Source: Beroe forskalii (Eukaryota; Ctenophora; Nuda; Beroida; Beroidae). Taken from it: a stretch of 64,000 nucleotides of DNA. The position numbers and the translations under genes were made by a program. How positions within the stretch are numbered: the first letter of the stretch is position 1; every line of letters starts with the position of its first letter. Below are positions 1-10,900 of the stretch, piece by piece. The notes under the pieces were generated by a model that was not told the origin of the DNA, made no database searches, and worked only from the letters and a program-made list of their open reading frames with translations. The stretch is from the NCBI GenBank assembly GCA_011033025.1, contig WFMF01000007.1:186001-250000 (forward strand), written 5' to 3'.

Positions 1-65
1 CTAAGACTAATCTATGATGCCGTCACTGAGTCCCACACACGCCAACACAAATTCCATACACTCAA

Positions 66-71
66 TTTATT
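66..71 (-). promoter_or_regulatory. Polyadenylation signal AATAAA
   Basis: A canonical AATAAA on the minus strand lies about 48 bases downstream of the TGA at 119-121. It supports reading the exon at 119-362 as a 3' terminal exon. Confidence 0.5.
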
Positions 72-118
72 TTATATTAAAGATATTAACAATTAAAGAA
101 CGAATCCTTTAAAACACA

Positions 119-362
119 TCAATCTGCAAGACTTTTCTCCACCTCTGGACTTGGACTTGAGCATGATTCCTTGAGAAATACTAAGCAAGAACAGCTAAAT
201 CCAAGTGAGTCACACCAAGATGAGTGGTGTGCAGTCATCATCATTTCAATATCTACCTCAGCTTTTTGGTGTTTAAATTTCGAGAGCTTTTCACAAGGTA
301 GGCCCCCAGCAGTCACCCCCTGGTACCAGGGTATAGCACCATCAAGAGCTGTGACCACCTGC
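119..362 (-). CDS. Terminal coding exon of an unidentified gene
   Basis: On the minus strand a CAG acceptor precedes an open frame of about 80 codons ending in TGA at 119-121. The peptide contains LDGAIPWYQGV and EKLSKFKHQKAEVD and has no low-complexity or repeat character. An AATAAA signal lies about 50 bases past the stop, which fits a last exon. A second possible acceptor four bases further in (exon start 358) would change the phase from one leading base to phase 0. I do not recognise the family. It may belong to the same gene as the exon at 1304-1479, but the phases do not join directly, so an intervening exon would be needed. Confidence 0.5.
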
Positions 363-1303
363 CTGAATGACACTAAAAATTGCTTTTTGTCTTTACTCAG
401 ATTAGAATTGATTCTAAGACAACTTATCTACTTACTTTCTAAAAAGTTTTATTGGTGGAACCTACTCAACACCAACACAACACACTACTACAAGTATTAT
501 TAAGATCAGACAAGTTTAAGTATTATGTTATCAATATCTGCTTGCTATTATTGAACATTTAAATTCCAAGATTGGTTGGAACTGGGGAAGTATATTTTAT
601 TTAATATGGGAGGAGAAGTGTGGCATAGGAATTGCAATACAAAACAAAAGTTTTGGAAACTTACCAACACAATTCTGACATAAAATTCTGACATAAAAGC
701 TTGACTACAAAGATGACTGTATTTGTTCTACAAAGAAGACATAAAAGTATTCAAACATTCTTCTCATCAATATGTTTCACTACTTTGTAGCTCAAACAAA
801 GATAGTTAAATCAAACTACTGTACCCTGCAGCAATTCACTCTTTCTCTTTCTCATTTTTTTTGGTTTCATGATTTTTTTTGGTTTCATGATCGTAATCAG
901 GGATGGGAAACATTGCATTTGACACAATAGCTGTTCTGACTGAACGCAACCTCTCAGCTTTATTTCCTTAAAGTAAAGTAAAGTAAAGTAAGTATAATGG
1001 TATTAAACCATCTCTAATCGCATACCCAATTGATCAATAACAAATATTAACAATTATTTTGCACCATTTCACTCCGGTGCCCATTCCATAGTAACATTAA
1101 AAAGCAATTTTACAGTAAACAAATAAGAAGTTATTCAATGTGATAAAATCAAATTTAACTTCCACAATGACAAAATACCAAAAATGATAAAAACACTGAA
1201 AAGCCAGTAAAATAGTTAGTCAAATAAACATGGTCAAATATTACCACAAGGTAGAGTAAATAGAAAATATGCAATTTAATTTATCAAGTATAAATATTGA
1301 TAC
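363..1303. other. Non-coding stretch, probably intron or intergenic
   Basis: AT-rich sequence with a direct repeat of TTTTTTTTGGTTTCATGAT near 856-890 and a short AAAGT pentanucleotide run near 971-991. I see no convincing exon. If 119-362 and 1304-1479 belong to one gene, at least one small exon should be here. Confidence 0.3.
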
Positions 1304-1479
1304 CTTTCTTCTTGGCTACAAAAGGATTATTTCTTAAGAATTCATTGAACTTTAATTTGTTAGTTAAATAGTTAACGCCTTCAATTTTATCAAGCACAAC
1401 TGATGATATATACCAGAACTTACTAGGAGAGTGCATTTCAGTATTGTTCTTATAGTGATCTAATGAAACCTTAAACATG
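1304..1479 (-). CDS. Internal exon of an unidentified gene
   Basis: An acceptor (TTTGAACAG) and a donor (AAG|GTATCA) bound 176 bases that read as one base, 58 codons and one base. The peptide includes KVSLDHYKNNTEMHS, FWYISSVVLDKIEGV and FNEFLRNNPFVAKKK, a composition typical of a folded protein. I do not recognise the family. Together with the exon at 119-362 it suggests a further minus-strand gene downstream of RasGRF. Confidence 0.5.
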
Positions 1480-1772
1480 CTGTTCAAATAAATAAATAAA
1501 TAAAAGAATTTTGCCAATTGGGCAACACAGTTCAATGCATATCATTCTTCAAAACACTTAATCATTTGATTATGTACCTTAACATGGTACTCAGAATTAA
1601 CAAATTCGATCAACTGTCATCATTGAAAATATAGTCTACAGGGTAATACATAACATGCTATCACCATCAGCTTAGATAACGACTTCCACTGAGCTCACCT
1701 GAATCTAAAATTATAATCCAACCTGACTCATAATATTTGCTAAACACGTATATCCCTGTGTGGCTCGCGCGG

Positions 1773-1799
1773 CGCGCTTCCCGTAGGGAAGCGCGCGGC
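1773..1799. repeat. GC-rich perfect hairpin
   Basis: GCGCGCTTCCC-GTA-GGGAAGCGCGC forms an 11-bp stem with a three-base loop, inside AT-rich surroundings. It is probably part of a dispersed foldback repeat. Confidence 0.5.
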
Positions 1800-2074
1800 G
1801 CGTACACACACCTATGCGGGTTTAGGAATCATAATATTAGACCGGGATTTTTGATGAAATTCACTGATTCAAACTTCAAAGTGTAATTTCGTTTTCGTGG
1901 CTATTTTTGAGTCAAAATTAAAGTTTTCTTGGTTTGGCAATGGCTTAAATTTTTTTGTTAAAATGGTTCATTGGCTCAAAAATGGTTCAATTTTTGTCCA
2001 CAAGGCTGGTTTTAAATAGGACAACCTTTGCAGGCTTATAGGACAACCTATGCGGGCTTATAGGATCTGGGTAT

Positions 2075-2301
2075 GTCTCCCATGTAAACGGGGCTGAGTG
2101 ACGTCACAGATCTAAACGTCAATTTTTCTGTATCCTAAACCTAACCATAGTCCTAACCAAAACCCTAACCTTAATCCTTACCCTAAACCTAACAAATCCT
2201 GACCCTAACCTTAATGGTTAAAGCGCTAGATGCGCTTAATTATATTTTTCTGAGTGACGTCATTGTCATAGATAATGAAGGCTCCCGTTTACATGGGAGA
2301 C
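2075..2301. mobile_element. MITE-like element with 18-bp terminal inverted repeats
   Basis: GTCTCCCATGTAAACGGG at the left end is exactly the reverse complement of the right end. TA lies next to each end, which could be a TA target duplication. The interior has a degenerate CCCTAA-like tract (about 2135-2215) and two copies of GAGTGACGTCA. No coding capacity is visible. Confidence 0.6.
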
Positions 2302-2352
2302 TAGTCAGGATCTGGTTAGAGCAAATTAATAATATTAATATTTTATTATAAT

Positions 2353-2399
2353 AAAAATTTGCCAGCCTATATTTATTTAATATAGGCTGGCAAATTTTT
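2353..2399. repeat. Perfect 20-21 bp hairpin
   Basis: AAAAATTTGCCAGCCTATAT pairs with its exact complement at 2380-2399 across a loop of about seven bases. It looks like the palindromic core of a small foldback transposon; nothing suggests a gene. Confidence 0.6.
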
Positions 2400-3054
2400 T
2401 CCTTGCAGTTGATGGATTTCTCCCATCCCTGCGCGCAACACTCGGAGGTTTGGAGGGTCGTGTTGCATACTAGGAAAACCTTGCGTGCGCGGCGGAGGGT
2501 AGGGTAACATCCTACAATACTGCAAGATAAATTTTGGCGGCCCATATTGATATATTACTGCCATGCGACGCGTTGTCCGACTGGCCCCCTTTGTCAGACG
2601 TCGTCTGACCCCTACGCCTTCGGCGGGTGCGCGCGTCCGCCGACAACGTCTGACAAGGCCCCCTCGCCTTCGGCCGGCGGGCGCGCGCGCAAATGGTCAG
2701 AAAACAATAAAACATTTGACATGCACGCGCGTATCACGATTTTGGCGTCGCGCGTTCCGTATTTAGTATGATTTCGTGATCAGATCTTGAACAGTTTCAG
2801 AGGACAGCCATTTGCCAACCAACATAGAAGGATGAAAACAAAGAAACCACAACAAGCTATTTGTAAACAATCTGTGAATGTTTTACAATTATAATGGCAG
2901 GGTTTTCAATCATTGTACTAAATAATCATCGATCATTCGGGCAGAGGTGTGGAGAGATGAAATTAAAACCATGATATTCAAACACAAAACTAGATACACA
3001 AATTGATTAAAAGTAAAACATATGAAGCGATAAATTAATGGTTTTAGGGCTAGA

Positions 3055-3570
3055 AACTCGGTGGACTTAATAAGTCAGCGGCAAGTCCGCTGCGGACTCA
3101 ACTAAAGTCCACCATAAAAAATTTGGTGGACTCCCAGCGGACTTTTTAAAACTTCTGTATATTATAACTTATCATCTTGTTTCAGGAACTCATTTTAATC
3201 ACACAGTACAGAGTAGCAGTGATTCGATCAACACTATGTCTCAGTGCGGCAACTCTAGTGGTCTCTGCCGGTGGACCAAAGTCCGATGATGGAGTTCACT
3301 GCCGGACTTTTCTAATGAAATTTCCCCAGTGTGCGGCAGACCAACGAGCGTATCTACCACTTGCCAGGCTTTGCCTGGCCCCCTGCGCGTTGCCTTGAAA
3401 CTTTGGGACAGACAACGTCTGGCAATCCACCACTTCACGGTGGACTTTCAAAAAGTCCGCTGGGAGTCCGTCGAATTTTTTTGGCGGACTTTAGTGGAGT
3501 CCGCAGCGGAGTCCGCAGCGGACTGTCGCACACTGCGGGTCCGCCGTGGGGGCGTGAACTAAAGTCCCCA
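3055..3570. mobile_element. Foldback element rich in AGTCCGC motifs
   Basis: The segment GTGGACTCCCAGCGGACTTTTT near 3123 is the near-exact reverse complement of AAAAAGTCCGCTGGGAGTCC near 3450. Many shorter AGTCCGC/GCGGACT motifs lie in both orientations. The arms enclose a GC-rich centre. Short open frames here are by-products of base composition. Confidence 0.45.
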
Positions 3571-4725
3571 CCTAAATTTTAAATTTAATTTTAATATAAT
3601 ACTGTGTTGAACATAATAATATATCTATTCCACATGGTAAGAAATGCTGTCATTGAAAACGTTACTTGAAAACGTTACTCACGTTTTTGCCCAATTTATG
3701 CTGACAATAATCACTACATTCATTTATCCACATTGGGCAACATAATATGATGTTTCCGCAAAATCGGAACAAAATTAGGACAAATGTTTACAAATTGAAA
3801 TGGCAACCATTTACCTACAAACATTCAAATTGTAACTAAGTAAGATGCTTATTTATTAACCAATCTGAGTGATAATTTCGTCGATACTTAACGTTTAATG
3901 GCCCGGGACATATTATGTCAACATTTGTCCAAAAATTTGTTCCACTTTTGTTCCAAAAGCTCGAAAACATTGACTCTTGGGCAAAATGGTACCACAAAAA
4001 TATGCCCAAAATTAGCTTCCATGGAGGCTGAGTGGAGGCTAAATTGGGGCTAATTTCAAAATTTAGCAGCAGTAGGCTAATTTTTGAGGCTAATGGAGGC
4101 TAATTCTTCAGTGGAGGCTAATGGAGGCTAATATTTGGCATGTACTTTCAGTGGTACCATTTTGCCTCTATTTGATGCGTGCTGGCAAACAAACACGCAT
4201 TAAGACAGTCCCATAGGCCGATTGTGATTCGGCAAAATTGCGACAAAAATTTCAAATACTCAAATAGCTTAAATATTCGAACTTTCAGCTGAGAAATGCC
4301 AGGAACCGTACATAAAATTTGATCACACAACATTTGATCTCAAGACACTAAACCTCGTAATATTTCAACTCCGAGCAAAGGTTAGAGTCTGGGTTAGGGT
4401 TAGGTTCAGAGTTAGGCTAAAGAAATCAGTACACTTTAGTCTGCGGCAGACCTACCGGTTTCACTGCGGACTGCACTTTAGTCCACCGCGAAACTTTTGA
4501 TAAAAATAACTCCTGGAGTGGCCTGGTGTAAAATATAATAGAAGGTATGAACCCAACCCAAACTCAGACTTGCGCGCGATGAACCAATGAGATGATGCGA
4601 TTCATAATACTTTCTATTAACGTTGTGGATACTAAATGTTCAATACTTCAATGTTGCTTTTGCAACGGATATAAAATTCTTGCTAAGCAACATAGTTCAC
4701 AAGCAACATTGTACGCTGATGTAAC
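3571..4725. other. Intergenic sequence with a small inverted repeat
   Basis: No exon is visible. GCAAAATGGTACCAC near 3980 and GTGGTACCATTTTGC near 4152 form a 15-bp perfect inverted repeat around a block of GGAGGCTAAT repeats (4020-4135). A possible AATAAA for the RasGRF transcript lies on the minus strand at 3852-3857, almost 1 kb from its stop, so its use is uncertain. Confidence 0.35.
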
Positions 4726-4860
4726 TTGCTAAGCAACAGATATGGAATACTTGGTTGCTAAGCAACATAAACTGAGTGCAGGGTTGCTAAGCAACATAAA
4801 CTGAATGCAGGGTTGCTAAGCAACATAAACTGAATGCAGGGTTGCTAAGCAACAGACACT
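4726..4860. repeat. 29-bp minisatellite overlapping the RasGRF stop codon
   Basis: Four to five units built on the palindromic core GTTGCTAAGCAAC, separated by ATAAACTGAATGCAG-like spacers. The unit nearest the gene supplies the last codons and the TAG stop (4845-4847) of the RasGRF reading frame. Confidence 0.8.
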
Positions 4861-4994
4861 GAGTGTTCAATGTTTGGAGCCACTGGGGATCTCTGGTTGC
4901 GAGGTTCTAAAGTGTAGCTTCTTTCGAATATCTTGTCCTCTGAGAGGGCGTTGCTGCAGTTCACTAGAATTTGCTTGATAACATCTGGGAGTAC
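4845..4994 (-). CDS. RASGRF: RasGRF last exon (CDC25 C-terminus, stop)
   Basis: Acceptor TTGTCCAG, then 49 codons and TAG at 4845-4847. The peptide has ALSEDKIFERSYTLEPR, matching the end of RASGRF proteins (DEESLYE..LRIEPK). It joins the exon at 6688-6744 in phase 0. The last five codons lie in a minisatellite unit. Confidence 0.88.
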   Translation of the reverse strand, partial: VLPDVIKQILVNCSNALSEDKIFERSYTLEPRNQRSPVAPNIEHSVSVA

Positions 4995-7900
4995 CTGGAC
5001 AATGTAATCGTTAGATACCAACATTTAATAGGGAGGTTCAAAAAATAATTTTTACTCGAATTAATTTCAGACAGTGATTATATGTTGACCAAGGGGCTCA
5101 ATAGCCACCAAAAGAAATTTCGGTCGAAAGTCGAAAATTTGACCCCTGCACATGGCCACGCCCTGTTTTTTGACTTTCTTATACAGGTAAAAATACGAAA
5201 AATCGATTTTTGGTCCAAGAAAGTTGGACCCACTGCCGACAGACTCGGGCTCTCCAACAACCAGCTGACTGTCATGACTGCTGTCATCACCAACCACGGA
5301 GGAGGGGACATCGACAACCTTGCCCTATCGAAGTCATCCGACCCGGAGGTCACGGAAGAGAGCGGCAGGAGCAGAGGAGATCAGAGAGAGCCTTCAGTGT
5401 GAAGTGGGGCAGGTCAGATGGGAAGCTTCTCAAGGAACTTGGAGGGATGGAGAAGGTGAACAGGCTGTGGTCCTGGTGCAGGAGGAGGAGATGCTGGGGC
5501 TGGTGCAGACAGAGGATTCAACTGGGAAGGTGGAAGCTGAGAAGGCAACCCTGGACTCTTGGTCAATTGCAGAGAAGATTGTTGCCTGTGGGTTCGACAC
5601 GACAGCATCGAACACTGGTGTGCACAAGGGAGCCTGCACGATCCTACAGTCCTTCTTCAAGTTCCTGAAGCCTCAATGGCAATCCTTGGACCTCTCAACA
5701 TCACCCTGCCGAAGATCTGAAGTTCCTGAGGTCCTTCATCCAAAGCTGTCTCCTTCCTGACAAGAGCGTCCGAGAGAAGATTACAGAGAGTTTCTGGAGC
5801 TGGGAAAGTTGGGGGAGATGTGGAAGAGAGGCACCTACACCCTACACCGGCCGGGAGCAGATCACCCTACACCGGCCGGGAGCAGATCACCACGCCCGCT
5901 GGATGAGCAAGGCCCTCCACACCCTAAAAGTCACCCTCCTCCTCCCTCACCACTCTCCCTTGGTACAGGAAGAAACAGCCGGAGAAGATGTCCCTCTCCA
6001 TCGTGTTCGTGTGCCTCAAGTCCTGGTTCACGGCTCCACTCCTCCTCAGTGCTGCCGCCTCTGACCTGGAACTCTTCACCAGAATCAGAAAGTTCTCCAA
6101 GGTCCACAAGAAGATGGCTGGGGTTGCAGAAGACGTCTTGCAGAAGAACTCATCCCCTTGTCTCTCTTCAACGCCAACCTACTAGAGGACACCCTCAACG
6201 AGCTTTCACAGAGGACCAGCCTCCCATCCAGAAGCCTACCCTTCCTAAGGTCGCTACAGGCTCCACCATCCCAGACTTCGTTGGTCCAGGGACGACAGTC
6301 TTCTTCAACATCCTTGGGGTACCTCACACCTTCCTGACGCGCCCTGACTGGAGAACCTCATCCGAGTTCCACCAGAACCTTCCTCGGCGCCGATCGGTGA
6401 TTTTGCTTGCAGTGCCCACTTGCAGACTCTAGATTGTTGGTATTTAACGATTACATTGGGCACCGCAAGAAAAATCACCGATCGGCGCCGAGTCGAGGAT
6501 TTTGCAGTGTCCATTTGCCCTACAATCTATAAACCACAACATAAAAAGCCACGATCTAAGATCGGTACAAGCAAAAAAAAAACAAGTGAAGTAGGTAGGA
6601 TCCTCTAAATTCTAAAATCACATGGTCTGAAAGTAAACTTGAAGATTTGAAGAGTGTGATTAAAACAGGACTCCGGCAACTGCTTACCTCAATATCGTAA
6701 TAAGTCTGCTGGTAAAGTCTTATCTCCAAAATGGTGTGAGCCAGCTGAAATAATACAGAGTTTTTAACATTCTACTGTTTCACCTTATGCGAGATATATT
6801 GCACGCGTTACACGCTCTTTTAGTCATTATAATTGCATTATTGCATTATGGGATTATTGCATTTGATAAGTAAAACTTCTGAAAGTTGTCGTTTTGATGA
6901 AATTAACAAGCATTAGAGGTGTTGCTAATTAGTCATGAGTGTGGCAATGATGCTGACGGGTGTGGAGAGGTTATTATTTTGGTTCTAGGTCATTTGGCCT
7001 AACTGGACATTTGGCCTAACGCATTAAACTCAAGAAATACTCAAGAAATTTTGAATTTATCTCTCTCCCCTGACCCTAACCAGTGTTAGGCCAGATGTCC
7101 AGTTAGGCCAAATGACCGAATACCTATTATTTTGTAGCAACGGTATTTTCTATACGTGTCCACTTCATACGACTAACTACATGGAGGTGGTGAGAACTAT
7201 AATATCTTAACGTTTTTAAATGAAATAAATATGGGCACTTTTACTATTTATTTTGCAGCATCTATGATTATCATACAAATATGATTTGATTGGTATAATT
7301 TAAGGGGAACACTGCTATTATGGCTAAGCTGTGTTGTGTTCCCTAAGTTATATGTACATTTTATATTATTACAATAATATATTTAAAGTTTCGACATAAA
7401 TATACCATTCTCATCTTAGCGAAGTTGATGAGTCCGTTGGAGTTGAGGTTCTGAACTCCCTCCTCTATGGAGATGAGGTCAGCGAGGTAGACTCCTACGT
7501 AGGGGACACATGGGGGGTCACACCTGGAGAGAAATTATAGGGGGTCACAGAACTGAGAGGGACACATGGGGGGTAACACCTGGAGAGAAATTATAGGGGG
7601 TCACAGAACTGAGAGGGACACATGGGGGTCACACCTGGAGAGAAATTATAGGGGTCACAAAACTGAGAGGGACACATGGGGGTCACACCTGGAGAGAAAT
7701 TATAGGGGTCACAGAACTGAGAGGGACACATGGGGGGTAACACCTGGAGAGAAATTATAGGGGTCACAGAACTGAGAGGGACACATGGGGGTCACACCTG
7801 GAGAGAAATTATAGGGGTCACAGAACTGAGAGGGACACATGGGGGTCACACCTGGAGAGAAATTATAGGGGTCACAGAACTGAGAGGGACACAGAGGGTC

Positions 7901-10900
7901 ACACCTGGAGAGATATTATAGGGGTCACAGAACTGAGAGGGACACATGGGGGTCACACCTGGAGAGAAATTATAGGGGGTCACAGAACTGAGAGGGACAC
8001 ATGGGGGGTCACACACGGAGAGAAATTATAGGGGGTCACAGAACTGAGAGGGACACATGGGGGGTCACACCTGGAGAGAAATTATAGGGGGTCACAGAAC
8101 TGAGAGGGACACATGGGGGGTCACACGGAGAGAAATTATAGGGGTCACAGAACTGAGAGGGACACATGGGGGTCACACCTGGAGAGAAATTATAGGGGTC
8201 ACAGAACTGAGAGGGACACATGGGGGGTCACACCTGGAGAGAAATTATAGGGGGTCACAGAACTGAGAGGGACACATGGGGGGTCACACCTGGAGATATA
8301 TAGGGGGGTCACAAAACTGAGAGGGACACATGGGGGGTCACACCTGGAGAGAAATTATAGGGGGTCACAGAACTGAGAGGGACACATGGGGGGTCACACC
8401 TGGAGAGAAATTATAGAGGGTCACAGAACTGAGAGGGACACATGGGGGGTCACACCTGGAGAGAAATTATAGAGGGTCACAGAACTGAGAGGGACACATG
8501 GGGGGTCACACCTGGAGAGAAATTATAGGGGGTCACAGAACTGAGAGGGACACATGGGGGGTAACACCTGGAGAGAAATTATAGGGGGTCACAGAACTGA
8601 GAGGGACACATGGGGGTCACACCTGGAGAGAAATTATAGGGGGTCACAGAACTGAGAGGGACACATGGGGGGTCACACCTGGAGAGAAATTATAGGGGGT
8701 CACAGAACTGAGAGGGACACAGAGGGTCACACCTGGAGAGATATTATAGGGGGTCACAGAACTGAGAGGGACACATGGGGGGTCACACCTGGAGAGAAAT
8801 TATAGGGGGTCACAGAACTGAGAGGGACACATGGGGGGTCACACACGGAGAGAAATTATAGGGGGTCACAGAACTGAGAGGGACACATGGGGGGTCACAC
8901 CTGGAGAGAAATTATAGGGGGTCACAGAACTGAGAGGGACACATGGGGGGTCACACACGGAGAGAAATTATAGGGGGGTCACAGAACTGAGAGGGACACA
9001 TGGGGGTCACACCTGGAGAGAAATTATAGGGGGTCACAGAACTGAGAGGGACACATGGGGGGTCACACCTGGAGAGAAATTATAGGGGTCACAGAACTGA
9101 GAGGGACACATGGGGGGTCACACCTGGAGATATATAGGGGGTCACAAAACTGAGAGGGACACATGGGGGTCACACCTGGAGAGAAATTATAGGGGGTCAC
9201 AGAACTGAGAGGGACACATGGGGGGTCACACCTGGAGAGAAATTATAGAGGGTCACAGAACTGAGAGGGACACATGGGGGGTCACACCTGGAGAGAAATT
9301 ATAGAGGGTCACAGAACTGAGAGGGACACATGGGGGGTCACACCTGGAGAGAAATTATAGGGGTCACAAAACTGAGAGGGACACATGGGGGTCACACCTG
9401 GAGAGAAATTATAGGGGGTCACAGAACTGAGAGGGACACATGGGGGTCACACCTGGAGAGAAATTATAGAGGGTCACAGAACTGAGAGGGACACATGGGG
9501 GTCACACCTGGAGAGAAATTATAGGGGGTCACAGAACTGAGAGGGACACATGGGGGTCACACCTGGAGAGAGAAATTATAGGGGTCACAGAACTGAGAGA
9601 GGGACACATGGGGGGTCACACCTGGAGAGAAATTAGGGGTCACAGAACTGAGAGGGACACATGGGGGTCACACCTGGAGAGAAATTATAGGGGTCAACAA
9701 ACTGAGAGGGACACATGGGGGGTCACACCTGGAGAGAAATTATAGGGGTCACAAAACTGAGAGGGACACATGGGGGTCACACCTGGAGAGAAATTATAGG
9801 GGTCAACAAACTGAGAGGGACACATGGGGGGTCACACCTGGAGAGAAATTATAGGGGTCACAAAACTGAGAGGGACACATGGGGGGTCACACCTGGAGAG
9901 AAATTATAGGGGGTCAACAAACTGAGAGGGACACATGGGGGTCACACCTGGAGAAATTATAGGGGGTCACAGAACTGAGAGGGACACATGGGGTCACACC
10001 TGGAGCGAAATTATAGGGGGTCACAGAACTGAGAGGGACACATGGGGGGTCACACCTGGAGAGATATTATAGGGGGTCACAGAACTGAGAGGGACACATG
10101 GGGGTCACACCTGGAGAGAAATTATAGGGGGTCACAGAACTGAGAGGGACACATGGGGGTCACACCTGGAGCGAAATTATAGGGGGTCACAGAACTGAGA
10201 GGGACACATGGGGGGTCACACCTGGAGAGATATTATAGGGGGTCACAGAACTGAGAGGGACACATGGGGGTCACACCTGTAGAGAAATTATAGGGGGTCA
10301 CAGAACTGAGAGGGACACATGGGGGTCACACCTGGAGCGAAATTATAGGGGGTCACAGAACTGAGAGGGACACATGGGGGGTCACACCTGGAGAGATATT
10401 ATAGGGGGTCACAGAACTGAGAGGGACACATGGGGGTCACACCTGTAGAGAAATATAGGGGGTCACAGAACTGAGAGGGACACATGGGGGGTCACACCTG
10501 GAGAGAAATTATAGGGGTCACAGAACTGAGAGGGACACATGGGGGGTCACACCTGGAGATATTATAGGGGGTCACAGAACTGAGAGGGACACATGGGGGG
10601 TCACACCTGGAGAGATATAGGGGGTCACAGAACTGAGAGGGACACATGGGGGGTCACACCTGGAGAGAAATTATAGGGGTCACAAAACTGAGAGGGACAC
10701 ATGGGGGGTCACACCTGGAGAGAAATTATAGGGGGTCAACAAACTGAGAGGGACACATGGGGGGTCACACCTGGAGAGAAATTATAGGGGGTCACAGAAC
10801 TGAGAGGGACACATGGGGGTCACACCTGGAGCGAAATTATAGGGGGTCACAGAACTGAGAGGGACATGGGGGTCACACACCTGGAGAGATATTATAGGGG

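Noticed and set aside
2120..2215. CCCTAA-like tract that might be an internal telomere repeat
   Set aside because: It is short, degenerate and lies inside a MITE-like element; no regular telomeric array is present.
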